Positions 24,912 through 33,517 of a DNA stretch of 55,737 bases are shown here, in pieces. Under the pieces are notes generated by a model. It saw nothing but the letters and a program-made list of their open reading frames with translations, was not told where the DNA came from and did not search any database. The DNA comes from an uncultured Kiritimatiellota bacterium (GTDB lineage Bacteria > Verrucomicrobiota > Kiritimatiellia > RFP12 > UBA1067): assembly GCA_934643865.1 (NCBI GenBank), contig CAKUCX010000016.1:1-55737 (forward strand). Direction: 5' to 3'. Position 1 is the stretch's first letter. The number at the start of each line of letters is the position of its first letter. Both the position numbers and the translations under genes were made by a program.

Positions 24912-25155
24912 CCTCCTTTCGTCGTGTGCGGCCCTGGATGCCTTGCGCCGGTGAGGTGCAAAGGTCGGGGGCGCGCCGATCCGGCGCAATCTCGAACTCG
25001 AACGAGGCCGAATGGCCGTGTGCGTGGTGGGGCACCTTATGCTGGCGCGCGTTTGTGTACGGCCTCAGGAAGAACATGCGCCGTTTTCGCCCGTGAAACC
25101 GATGTCGGCCTGTATTCTACGCCGCAGAAAGGTTCGAGGGCGGGAGCTTGTCGGA
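24912..25155. other. Non-coding remainder of the candidate element
   Basis: About 240 nt between the unknown gene and the right inverted repeat. A 79-codon frame (24857-25096, plus) overlaps the end of the gene and has a Trp/Cys-rich tail, but no ribosome binding site or promoter, so I do not call it a gene. No hairpin with a T-run is seen. Confidence 0.4.
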
Positions 25156-25188
25156 GGGGGCGTGAGATTTTTGTGCGTAAGATATCTT
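25156..25188 (+). repeat. Right terminal inverted repeat
   Basis: Plus-strand copy of the left repeat: five G, C, G, then TGAGATTTTT, G, TGCGTAAGA, TA, TCTT. Confidence 0.7.
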
Positions 25189-25212
25189 GTGCGGATGCTG
25201 GAGCTGGGCGGA

Positions 25213-26577
25213 TCAGAGTGGGAGGGATTTGCCGCCGGCGAGGGCGCGGACGACAAGGGAAGCCCCCGTTGCACAGTCACCGACCGCGAAGATGTTCCGT
25301 TCCGGGGCCGAGACGAGGGCCGTGCGGGGCGTGAGCGCGAGGCCCAGTTGGGCGAGGATGGGGTTGTCCTTCGGGACACCCGTGAAACCCATCGCGAGAA
25401 GGACCAGATCGGCTTCGATGACTTCCTGCGTGCCGGGGACGGACGCGAACGTGAGCGGCTTGCCGTTCGGCGCGAACGTCCACTTGACCGTTTCGACCTC
25501 CACGCCGGTGACCGCGCCGTCCGTACCGAGGAAACGGAGCGAATTGAGGTTCCAGCGCCGCGTACATCCCTCATGGTGGCTGGAACTCGTGCGGAGCTGG
25601 TAGGGCCAGAGCGGCCACGGCGTGGAAGGGCTGCGCATGTCCGGGGGACGGGGCATGATCTCGATCTGCGTGACCTTCCGGGCTCCTTGGCGGATTGCCG
25701 TGCCGACGCAGTCGGAGCCCGTGTCGCCGCCGCCGATCACGAGCACGCGCTTGCCGTGGGCGTTGAGCGTGGAGGGCGTGGACACAACCTCTCCCGTCAC
25801 GAGACGGTTCTGGTGGGAGAGGTATTCAAGCGCGAGGTGGATGCCGTCCTGGTCGCGTCCGGGAATGTTCAGGTCGCGCGCCGCAGGGGTGCCGATCGCG
25901 AGGACAAGGGCGTCGTGCGCGCGTCGGAGGTAGGTGGCGGAGATGTCCGTACCGACCTCGACGCCCGTCACAAACACGATGCCCTCGGCTTCGAGAAGGG
26001 CGCGGCGGCGCGCGATGAGGGCCTTGTCGAGCTTGAAGCAGGGGATGCCGTAGCGGAGGAGTCCGCCGATATTGGCGTTTTTCTCATAAACCGTCACCTT
26101 CCAACCCTTGCGACGGAGCGTGACGGCGGCGGAAAGTCCCGCAGGACCCGCGCCGACGACGGCGACGGACTTCCCGTTCTCGTTCGCAGGCGGACGCGGC
26201 TTGACCCAGCCGTTCGCGAAAGCGGTCTCGATGATGTGCTTTTCCGACTGGCGGATCATCACGGATTCCTCGTCGAGCTGGTGGACGCAGCTCGCCTCGC
26301 AGAGGGCGGGGCAGACGCGGGCGGTGAACTCCGGGAAATCGGAATGCCGGCTCAGAAGTTCGTAGGCGCGATGGTCGTCGCCGTCCGCGACGGCGCGGTT
26401 CTGGTCGGGGACGAGATTGCCGAGCGGGCATCCGTAGGCATGGCAGAAGGGCTGCCCGCAGTTCATGCAGCGCGAGACCTGCTGGCGGATGTCGTCCGCC
26501 GGAAGGCGGCGTTCGACTTCCCGGAAGTCGTGGCGACGTTCGTCCACGTCGCGGTAGATGTCGTGAATGCGGCTCAT
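25213..26577 (-). CDS. gltD: Glutamate synthase small subunit (NADPH-GOGAT beta)
   Basis: 454 residues. Supplies electrons from NAD(P)H to the large subunit. N-terminal [4Fe-4S] Cys cluster (CMNCGQPFCHAYGCPLGNLVP, then CPALCEASC), FAD site GAGPAGLSAA, NADPH site GGGDTGSDC, and a C-terminal GDCATGASLVVRALAGGKS. In homologues that last segment continues with about 10-15 residues of the AAxxIDxYL type; here it ends at once in LPL and a stop. The altered tail lies 25 nt from the right end of the candidate mobile element, so insertion may have replaced the final codons. Lies downstream of gltB on the same strand, separated by octamer repeats. Confidence 0.93.
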   Translation of the reverse strand: MSRIHDIYRDVDERRHDFREVERRLPADDIRQQVSRCMNCGQPFCHAYGCPLGNLVPDQNRAVADGDDHRAYELLSRHSDFPEFTARVCPALCEASCVHQLDEESVMIRQSEKHIIETAFANGWVKPRPPANENGKSVAVVGAGPAGLSAAVTLRRKGWKVTVYEKNANIGGLLRYGIPCFKLDKALIARRRALLEAEGIVFVTGVEVGTDISATYLRRAHDALVLAIGTPAARDLNIPGRDQDGIHLALEYLSHQNRLVTGEVVSTPSTLNAHGKRVLVIGGGDTGSDCVGTAIRQGARKVTQIEIMPRPPDMRSPSTPWPLWPYQLRTSSSHHEGCTRRWNLNSLRFLGTDGAVTGVEVETVKWTFAPNGKPLTFASVPGTQEVIEADLVLLAMGFTGVPKDNPILAQLGLALTPRTALVSAPERNIFAVGDCATGASLVVRALAGGKSLPL

Positions 26578-26583
26578 GGGAGA

Positions 26584-26651
26584 GTGGTTAAGTGATTAAG
26601 TGATTAAGTGGTTAAGTGATTAAGTGGTTAAGTAGTTAAGTAGTTAAGTTA
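26584..26651 (+). repeat. Octamer array (GTGGTTAA)n between gltB and gltD
   Basis: Eight units of GTGGTTAA, GTGATTAA or GTAGTTAA in a row. The complement, TTAACCAC, is the unit of the array before nadD (40589-40648). It occupies the space in front of the gltD start, where a promoter or ribosome binding site would be expected; no classical ribosome binding site is left except GGGAGAG next to the ATG. Confidence 0.9.
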
Positions 26652-26669
26652 AGGCGAAGCGACTGAATC

Positions 26670-29600
26670 CTAACTCGCGCTTCGGACGGGGATGACGGCG
26701 ACGAACTTCGGGCGGACGTTCTCCCAGTCGGCGCGGAGGCGTTTCGCCTTGGCGGAACCGGTGCGGGCGATATGTTCGTCCATGAGGGCGAGCAGGTCGG
26801 CCTCGTCGGGTGAGCCGGCCTCGACGGGCATGAGGTCGATCGAGTCGAGGTTCGCGTTGAGGTCGAGCGTGCCGTCCTCGTCGTAGACGTAGGCGACGCC
26901 ACCTGTCATGCCTGCGGCGAAGTTGACGCCGGTGGGGCCGAGTACGAGTACCTTGCCGCCGGTCATGTATTCGCAGCCGTGGTCGCCGATGCCCTCCGCG
27001 ACGAGCGTGACACCCGAGTTGCGGATGCCGAAGCGCTCGCCGGCCTGTCCGTTGACGAAGACCTTGCCGGAGGTGCCGCCGTAGGCGAGGACGTTGCCGG
27101 CGACGACGTTCTCCTCGGCGGCGCCCGTGAAGCCGGGCTCGGGGGCAATCGTGATGATGCCGCCGGAGAGGCCCTTGCCGACGTAGTCGTTGGCGGCGCC
27201 ATGGAGGTTGAAGGTCACGCCGTGGGCGAGGAACGCGCCGAAGGACTGTCCGCCGACGCCTGTGAAATTCACGGTGAGCGTGCCGTCGGGAAGGCCCTTC
27301 TCGCCCCACTTCGCGGCGACCTCGCCCGAAAGCTCGGTGCCGACGGTACGGTTCACGTTCGCGACGGTGCGGTCGATCTCCATCAGCCGTCCGGCCGCGA
27401 GAGCGTCCTTCAACGCGGGGAGGAGTTCCACGCGGTCGTAGTTTTCAAGCGGCCGCGCGGGAATCTGCGGGTTGAAGCGCACGTCGGCGCCCGCCTCGCG
27501 GTGGAAGACCGGGGCAAAGTCGAAGCGGGGATCCGTCCCCGCGAGCAGATCGGCGCGGCCGACGGCCTCGTCGAGCGAACGGAGGCCGAGGGCGGCGAGC
27601 TGTTCGCGGACCTCCTGTGCGAGAAAGCGGAAGTAGGTCTGGAGGTGTTCGATCTTTCCGGCGAAGTGCTTGCGCAACGCCTCGTCCTGCGTCGCGATGC
27701 CGACGGGGCAGGTGTTGAGGTTGCAGTTGCGGCACTGGACGCAGCCGAGCGCGACGAGCATCGTGGTACCGAAGCCGAACTCCTCTGCGCCGAGAAGGGC
27801 GCCGATCACGATGTCGCGGCCGGTGCGGAGCTGTCCGTCGACCTGCAGCTTGACGCGCCCGCGCAGTCCGTTCTTGATGAGCGTCTGCTGCGCCTCGGCG
27901 AGGCCGAGTTCCCAGGGGAGGCCGGCGTGCTTCATCGAGGTGAGCGGCGCGGCGCCGGTTCCGCCGTCGAAGCCGGAGATGAGGACGACATCCGCATGCG
28001 CCTTCGCGACGCCGGCGGCGATCGTGCCGACGCCCGCCTCGGAGACGAGCTTCACCGAGACGCGCGCCTGCGGGTTCGCGCACTTGAGGTCGTAGATGAG
28101 CTGGGCGAGGTCCTCGATGGAGTAGATGTCGTGGTGCGGCGGCGGGGAGATGAGCGTCGTTCCGGGTTTCGCGTGGCGGAGTTTGCCGACGAAGGCGTCC
28201 ACCTTGTGCGCGGGGAGCTGGCCGCCTTCGCCGGGCTTTGCGCCCTGGGCGAGCTTGATCTGGAGGTCTTTCGCGTGGCGGAGGTAGTTGATCGTCACGC
28301 CGAAGCGGCCGGAGGCGACCTGCTTGATGCCGCAGTTCTTGTCCGTGTCGAAGCGCTCGACGTTTTCGCCGCCCTCGCCGCAGTTGGACATGGTGCCGAG
28401 TCCGTTCAGCGCCTGGGCGATGGTCTCGTGCGCCTCGGGGGAGAGGGAGCCGAGAGACATCGCGCCGCCCACGAAGTGCTTCACGATGGACGCGACGGGT
28501 TCGACCTCGTCGAGCGGAATGGGTTGGGTGGGCTTGAAGGCGAACTGCGAGCGGAGGGTGATGGCGGTCCGCTTCGGGTCGTCGATTTCGTCCGTGTACT
28601 TCCGGAAGAGGGCGAAGTCGTTCGCGCGCACGGCGAGGCGGAAGTCCGCGAGGCCCCTGGGCGTCCAGAGGTGTCGTTCTCCCTCGGTGCGCACGCGGTA
28701 TTCACCGCCGGGGGGAAGGGTGGCCTCCAGGGGCGTGACGGCGGCGCGGCGGTTGGCGGCGGCCGCGATTTCGTCGAGCCCGATGCCGCCCACGGGAGAG
28801 GCGACGCCGCCGAAGTAGTCGCGCACGACGTCCGCGCCGAGCCCGACGGCCTCGAAGATCTGCGCGCTTCGGTAGGAGCGCAGGGTCGAGATGCCCATCT
28901 TCGACATGATCTTCAGGAGGCCCTTGTCGACGGCGGTCACGTAGTTCGAGGCGGCCGTGACGAGATCGCCGTCCTTCGCGCACGCGCTGACGGTGGCGAG
29001 CGCGAGGTAGGGGTTGACGGCCGTCGCGCCGAAGCCGAGCAGGAGGGCATAATGCATGACCTCGCGCACTTCGCCGGACTGGACGATGAGGCCGACGGAG
29101 GGGCGCCTGCCCGCCTTCACGAGTGCGCGGTTCACGGCGGCGGTCGCGAGGAGGGAGGGAATGGGAACGGTGCCCGCGCCACGGAGGGACGGATGGTCCG
29201 AGAGGATGATGATCCGATGTCTGTTCTCCACCGCCTCCAGGGCCGTTGCACAGATCTGGTCGAGCGCGACGCGGAGGGCGCGTCCGTCGCCGCCGCGCGG
29301 GAAGACGAGGGGGATGCGGAGGGAGGCGAAGCCGTGGTCCTCGACCGTGGCGAGGCGCGCGAGCTCGTCGTCGGTCAGCACGGGGCGGCGCAGCTTGATG
29401 AGGTGCGCGTGCGCGGGCGTTTCGGCGAGGATGTTCCCGACGTTGCCGATGTAGGTCATGAGGGACATCACGAGCTCTTCGCGGATCGGGTCGATTGGCG
29501 GGTTCGTGACCTGTGCGAACAGCTGCTTGAAGTAGTCGAAGAGGAGGCGCGGCTTCCGGGAAAGAACCGCGAGCGCGGCGTCGTTGCCCATAGCCCCGAC

Positions 29601-31040
29601 GGGTTCGTGCCCCGTCTCGGCCATCGGCTTCAGGATGAGGTTGAGGTCTTCGAGCGTGTAGCCGAAGAGGGTTTGCTCGTTGACGAGATCCTGGGTGACG
29701 CGCGAGGGGACGATCTCGGTGAAGAGCCCCTGGATGGAGATGCGGTTCTGCTCGACCCAGCGGCGGTAGGGGCGGCGGCGCGCGTAGAAGGTCTTGAGTT
29801 CGGTGTCTTCGAGAAGGCGGTGCTTCGCGAGATCGAGCCAGAGCATGGCACCCGGCTTGAGACGGCCCTGGCGGGCGATATCCTGGGCGGGGATGTCGAG
29901 GACGCCGGCCTCGGAGGCGAGGACGAAGAGGCCCTGCTTGGTGAGCGTCCAGCGCGCGGGGCGGAGGCCGTTGCGGTCGAGTGTCGCGCCCACGCCCGTG
30001 CCGTCCGTGAACGCGACGGCGGCGGGACCGTCCCACGGCTCCATGAGCGCGGAGTGGTACTCGTAGAAGGCGCGCACGTCGTGGCCCATGTGGTACTTCG
30101 CGCCCCAGGCCTGAGGGAGGAGCATGAGCATCGCGTGGGGGGCGTCGCGCCCGGCGGCGACGAGCAGCTCGAACATGTTGTCGAGCGAGGCGGAGTCGGA
30201 CTGGCCGGGCTTCACGAGCGGGAGGAGCTTCTTGAGGTCGTCGCCGAAGAGAGGCGAGGCGAGCGACGCCTCGCGCGCGGCAAGCGCGTTGAGGTTGCCC
30301 TTGAGCGCGTTGATCTCGCCGTTGTGGGCGATCATGCGGAAGGGATGCGCGAGTTCCCACGAGGGGAAGGTGTTCGTGGAGTAGCGCTGGTGGACGATCG
30401 CGAAGGGCGAGGCGAAGTCGGGGTCGGCGAGGTCGGGGTAGAACGTCTCGATCTGCGTCGCGAGCAGCAGCCCCTTGTAGACGACGGTGCGCGACGAGAA
30501 CGAGCAGATGTAGCCGTCTTTCAGCGCGCGCTCGATCTCGCGGCGGATGACGAAGAGCCGGCGTTCGCGCGCGCCGGCGTCCTCTGTCTCTTTTTGCTGG
30601 CCGTTGCCCGCAAACGTGACGAACAGCTGGCGAATGCGCGGCTGGGCGCCGCGCGCGACGGGGCCGACGGCCTCCGGGACGACCGGCACGTCGCGCCAGG
30701 CGAGAATCGAAGCCCCGTTTTCCCGCACGATGTTCGCGAAGACGTCTTCTTCGCCCACGGCGCCGAAGACCATGGCAAGGCCGTATGCGCCTTTCGGCGG
30801 CAGGTTCGGGACCCGCTGTCGGAAGAAGGCGTCGGGAATCTGCACGAGCAGCCCCGCGCCGTCGCCCGTCTCGGGATCGTTCCCCGTCGCGCCGCGATGC
30901 ATGAGGCGCTTCAGCACGGTGAGGCCGTGCGCGACGATGGCGTGCGAGGCGACGTCGTCAAGGCGCGCGACGAGACCGACGCCGCATGCGTCGTGTTCGA
31001 AGTGACGGTCGTACATTCCCTGCTGTCGGTTGTGATCCAT
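26670..31040 (-). CDS. gltB: Glutamate synthase large subunit
   Basis: 1456 residues. Makes glutamate from glutamine and 2-oxoglutarate. The class II amidotransferase domain begins at C19 (HDACGVGLVA), so a short propeptide must be removed. Central and FMN domains follow (SLGSLSPEAHETIAQALNGL; GEGGQLP; SPPPHHDIYSIEDLAQLI). The 3Fe-4S site is CVQCRNCNLNTCPVGIATQ, and a C-terminal Gly-rich beta-helix closes (GIGDHGCEYMTGG). ATG 31040 is chosen for the AGAGGAAA ribosome binding site and length; upstream in-frame codons lie in promoter DNA. A sigma-54 promoter lies 26 nt upstream. Partner GltD follows downstream. Confidence 0.97.
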   Translation of the reverse strand: MDHNRQQGMYDRHFEHDACGVGLVARLDDVASHAIVAHGLTVLKRLMHRGATGNDPETGDGAGLLVQIPDAFFRQRVPNLPPKGAYGLAMVFGAVGEEDVFANIVRENGASILAWRDVPVVPEAVGPVARGAQPRIRQLFVTFAGNGQQKETEDAGARERRLFVIRREIERALKDGYICSFSSRTVVYKGLLLATQIETFYPDLADPDFASPFAIVHQRYSTNTFPSWELAHPFRMIAHNGEINALKGNLNALAAREASLASPLFGDDLKKLLPLVKPGQSDSASLDNMFELLVAAGRDAPHAMLMLLPQAWGAKYHMGHDVRAFYEYHSALMEPWDGPAAVAFTDGTGVGATLDRNGLRPARWTLTKQGLFVLASEAGVLDIPAQDIARQGRLKPGAMLWLDLAKHRLLEDTELKTFYARRRPYRRWVEQNRISIQGLFTEIVPSRVTQDLVNEQTLFGYTLEDLNLILKPMAETGHEPVGAMGNDAALAVLSRKPRLLFDYFKQLFAQVTNPPIDPIREELVMSLMTYIGNVGNILAETPAHAHLIKLRRPVLTDDELARLATVEDHGFASLRIPLVFPRGGDGRALRVALDQICATALEAVENRHRIIILSDHPSLRGAGTVPIPSLLATAAVNRALVKAGRRPSVGLIVQSGEVREVMHYALLLGFGATAVNPYLALATVSACAKDGDLVTAASNYVTAVDKGLLKIMSKMGISTLRSYRSAQIFEAVGLGADVVRDYFGGVASPVGGIGLDEIAAAANRRAAVTPLEATLPPGGEYRVRTEGERHLWTPRGLADFRLAVRANDFALFRKYTDEIDDPKRTAITLRSQFAFKPTQPIPLDEVEPVASIVKHFVGGAMSLGSLSPEAHETIAQALNGLGTMSNCGEGGENVERFDTDKNCGIKQVASGRFGVTINYLRHAKDLQIKLAQGAKPGEGGQLPAHKVDAFVGKLRHAKPGTTLISPPPHHDIYSIEDLAQLIYDLKCANPQARVSVKLVSEAGVGTIAAGVAKAHADVVLISGFDGGTGAAPLTSMKHAGLPWELGLAEAQQTLIKNGLRGRVKLQVDGQLRTGRDIVIGALLGAEEFGFGTTMLVALGCVQCRNCNLNTCPVGIATQDEALRKHFAGKIEHLQTYFRFLAQEVREQLAALGLRSLDEAVGRADLLAGTDPRFDFAPVFHREAGADVRFNPQIPARPLENYDRVELLPALKDALAAGRLMEIDRTVANVNRTVGTELSGEVAAKWGEKGLPDGTLTVNFTGVGGQSFGAFLAHGVTFNLHGAANDYVGKGLSGGIITIAPEPGFTGAAEENVVAGNVLAYGGTSGKVFVNGQAGERFGIRNSGVTLVAEGIGDHGCEYMTGGKVLVLGPTGVNFAAGMTGGVAYVYDEDGTLDLNANLDSIDLMPVEAGSPDEADLLALMDEHIARTGSAKAKRLRADWENVRPKFVAVIPVRSAS

Positions 31041-31065
31041 GGCGTTTCCTCTTTTCGTGCTGATT

Positions 31066-31082
31066 AGCAAATGCCGTGCCAA
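31066..31082 (-). promoter_or_regulatory. Sigma-54 promoter of gltB-gltD
   Basis: Minus strand TTGGCACGGCATTTGCT, an exact match to YTGGCACG-N4-TTGCW. It places the transcript start about 15 nt before the gltB ATG. Confidence 0.88.
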
Positions 31083-31105
31083 ATGCGGTTGGGCGGTCGT
31101 TCTCG

Positions 31106-31126
31106 GCCGGTCTGGCCAAGACCGGC
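31106..31126. promoter_or_regulatory. Inverted repeat, candidate enhancer site
   Basis: GCCGGTCT-GGCCA-AGACCGGC, perfect 8-bp arms. It lies between the two divergent sigma-54 promoters, about 150 nt from the glnN one. An activator-binding site is plausible, but it does not match the NtrC consensus I know. Confidence 0.4.
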
Positions 31127-31273
31127 GATGGGGCGGAACGCCGCGCACGTCTTTGCACGAGGGCCTGCCGGGCGCGCCGGCCGCAGGCTGCTCCTGATAC
31201 AGGAAATGAAACGAGGCGTCGCGGAGATACAGAAATTGTAATGCTTTGCGGCCGAAGGACGGCCGCTTGGCCC

Positions 31274-31290
31274 TTGGCACGGGGTTTGCT
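31274..31290 (+). promoter_or_regulatory. Sigma-54 promoter of the glutamine synthetase gene
   Basis: TTGGCACGGGGTTTGCT exactly fits YTGGCACG-N4-TTGCW. The ATG is 60 nt downstream. Confidence 0.9.
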
Positions 31291-31350
31291 GATTGCATTT
31301 CGTCGGCTGCGGCGGATGGTCCGTCGCGGCAAACGAAAGGGAAGCGAAAC

Positions 31351-33516
31351 ATGAGCAACTGTGCCAGACGGACGGCCACGAACAAGGTTGCGGCGCTCAG
31401 GGCCGAAGCGCCGTGTGCGCCAGCGGGCGTGAAGGACATCGGCTATGCGGAGGACGTCTTCACGCGCGCGACGATGCGCGCGTACCTTTCAAAGGACACG
31501 TGGCAGAAGCTCATGCAGACGATCGACGACGGCCAGCCGCTTGACCCGTCGATTGCGGGCGAGGTCGCGCACGGCATGAAGCAGTGGGCGCTTGAGCGCG
31601 GCGCGACGCACTACACCCACTGGTTCCTTCCGCTCACCGGCTCGACGGCCGAGAAGCACGACGCCTTCCTGGAGCTGGAGGACGGCGAGCCGATGATGGC
31701 GTTCTCCGGAAAGAACCTGATCGTCGGCGAGCCGGATGCGTCGAGCTTCCCGTCGGGCGGCATCCGCTCCACGTTCGAGGCGCGCGGCTACACGGCGTGG
31801 GACCCGACCTCGCCGGCGTTCATCAAGCGCCACGGCAACGGCGCGACGCTCTGCATTCCGACGGCGTTCTGCGCCTACACGGGCGAGGCGCTCGACAAGA
31901 AGACGCCGCTCCTCCGCTCGATGCAGGCCCTCTCCGCCGCGACGAGGCGGCTCATGCACTGCTTCGGCAAGGGCGACGAGAAGGTGACGATCACGCTCGG
32001 CCCCGAGCAGGAGTACTTCCTCGTCGACAAGGGCTTCTACTTCGCGCGCCCCGACCTCGTGCAGACCGGCCGCACGCTCTTCGGCGCGCCATCCGCCAAG
32101 CACCAGCAGCTCGAAGACCACTACTTCGGCACGATCAAGGCGCGCATCCTCAACTTCATGAATGAAGTCGAGAAGGAACTCTGGACGCTCGGCATCCCGG
32201 CGAAGACGCGCCACAACGAGGTCGCGCCCGCGCAGTTCGAGCTTGCGCCGATGTTCGAGGAGCTGAACCTCTCCTGCGACCACAACATGCTCGTCATGGA
32301 GGTCCTTCGCCAGGTCGCGGACCGCAACGGGCTCGTCTGCCTCCTCCACGAGAAGCCGTTCGCCGGCGTCAACGGCTCGGGCAAGCACAACAACTGGTCG
32401 GTCGCCTACGGCGGCGTCAACCTGCTCAACCCCGGCACGGACCCGCACCAGAACGCGATCTTCCTCACGACGCTCTGCGCCGTCATCGAGGCCGTGGACA
32501 AGCATGCCGACCTCATCCGCGCGTCCGTCGCCTCGGCCGGCAACGACCACCGCCTCGGCGCGAACGAGGCGCCGCCGGCCGTCATGTCGATCTATCTCGG
32601 CGACCAGCTCGCGGACGTCGTCGCGCAGCTGGAGAAGGGCGCGCCCAGAAGCTCGAAGCACGCCGGCACGATGAAGATCGGTGTCGACACGCTGCCCCTT
32701 CTGCCGAAGGACACGACCGACCGCAACCGCACCTCGCCGTTCGCCTTCACGGGCAACAAGTTCGAGTTCCGCGCGCCCGGCTCGTCGGCCTCCTGCTCGG
32801 CCCCGAACGTCGTCCTCAACACGGTCGTCGCCGAGGCGATGAACCGCATCGCGGAGGCGCTTGAGAAGGCGGGCGTCGTCGGCAAGGCGAAGGCGGGCGA
32901 GCACACGGCGGCGTTCCACGACGCCCTCCAGAAGATCCTCCAGGACATCGTGAAGACCCACAAGCGCGTCATCTTCAACGGCGACGGCTACAAGGCCGAC
33001 TGGCTCGCCGAGGCCGCGCGGCGCGGGCTGCCCAACGCCGCGACGACCCCGGAGGCCCTGAAAGCCTACACGCGCAAGGAGAACGCCGCCGTCTTCGAGA
33101 AGGCGGGCGTCTTCAGCGCGCGCGAGCTCGCGTCGCGCTACGAGATCGCGATGGAGGATTACACGGCAAAGGTCCTCATCGAGGCGAACTGCGCGCTCGA
33201 CATGGCGAAGACCATGATCCTCCCGGTCGTCCGCGCGGAGTACCGCGAGGCGATCGACGCCTACAACCAGACGGACGCGAGCAACGTCAAGAACGCGATC
33301 AACGCCCTGCACGACGAGGTCGTCGCGCTCGCGAACGGTCTGACGGCGGCGCGGGCGGCGGTCGCGCGGCTTGAGGCGGCGGTCGCGCGCGCCGACGCCG
33401 AGGCGGCCCTCGCCGAGATGGCGGCGCTCCGCAAGGAGGTCGACGCGCTCGAACGCCAGATCGACGACGAGAAGTGGCCGCTCCCGAAGTATCGCGAGAT
33501 GCTGTTCGTGTACTGA
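31351..33516 (+). CDS. glnN: Glutamine synthetase type III
   Basis: 721 residues, the length of GSIII, far above type I (~470). Makes glutamine from glutamate, ammonia and ATP. Recognised by PSGGIRSTFEARGYTAWDPTSP, GPEQEYFLVD, RHNEVAPAQFELAPMFEE, NGSGKHNNWS, GANEAPPA and RNRTSPFAFTGNKFEFR. The C-terminal helical extension of about 150 residues is typical of GSIII. ATG 31351 follows AAAGGGAAGCGAAAC. Driven by a sigma-54 promoter and divergent from gltB, forming a GS-GOGAT nitrogen locus. purF follows after one base. Confidence 0.96.
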   Translation: MSNCARRTATNKVAALRAEAPCAPAGVKDIGYAEDVFTRATMRAYLSKDTWQKLMQTIDDGQPLDPSIAGEVAHGMKQWALERGATHYTHWFLPLTGSTAEKHDAFLELEDGEPMMAFSGKNLIVGEPDASSFPSGGIRSTFEARGYTAWDPTSPAFIKRHGNGATLCIPTAFCAYTGEALDKKTPLLRSMQALSAATRRLMHCFGKGDEKVTITLGPEQEYFLVDKGFYFARPDLVQTGRTLFGAPSAKHQQLEDHYFGTIKARILNFMNEVEKELWTLGIPAKTRHNEVAPAQFELAPMFEELNLSCDHNMLVMEVLRQVADRNGLVCLLHEKPFAGVNGSGKHNNWSVAYGGVNLLNPGTDPHQNAIFLTTLCAVIEAVDKHADLIRASVASAGNDHRLGANEAPPAVMSIYLGDQLADVVAQLEKGAPRSSKHAGTMKIGVDTLPLLPKDTTDRNRTSPFAFTGNKFEFRAPGSSASCSAPNVVLNTVVAEAMNRIAEALEKAGVVGKAKAGEHTAAFHDALQKILQDIVKTHKRVIFNGDGYKADWLAEAARRGLPNAATTPEALKAYTRKENAAVFEKAGVFSARELASRYEIAMEDYTAKVLIEANCALDMAKTMILPVVRAEYREAIDAYNQTDASNVKNAINALHDEVVALANGLTAARAAVARLEAAVARADAEAALAEMAALRKEVDALERQIDDEKWPLPKYREMLFVY

Positions 33517-33517
33517 G

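Larger units (their letters stand above)
23734..25188. mobile_element. Candidate mobile element with terminal inverted repeats and one unknown ORF
   Basis: Left end 23734-23767 and right end 25156-25188 are inverted copies of about 33 nt (one gap, about 5 mismatches). Both read outward as GGGGGC, then TGAGATTTTT, TGCGTAAGA and TCTT. They enclose 1.45 kb with a single long gene (23796-24911) of no recognised family. Tandem repeats abut the left side, and the right end lies 25 nt from the altered 3' end of gltD. No target-site duplication is evident and the protein has no transposase motif I recognise, so this may be a new insertion element, a non-autonomous element, or a gene bracketed by a dispersed repeat. 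Confidence 0.5.

Noticed and set aside
24857..25096. Small Trp/Cys-rich ORF after the unknown gene
   Set aside because: No ribosome binding site or promoter, and it starts inside the preceding gene. Kept only as a remark.
26979..31067. 1362-codon open frame antisense to gltB
   Set aside because: Pure shadow of the high-GC gltB gene. Its translation is low-complexity, rich in Ala, Arg, Glu and Val, and matches no family.
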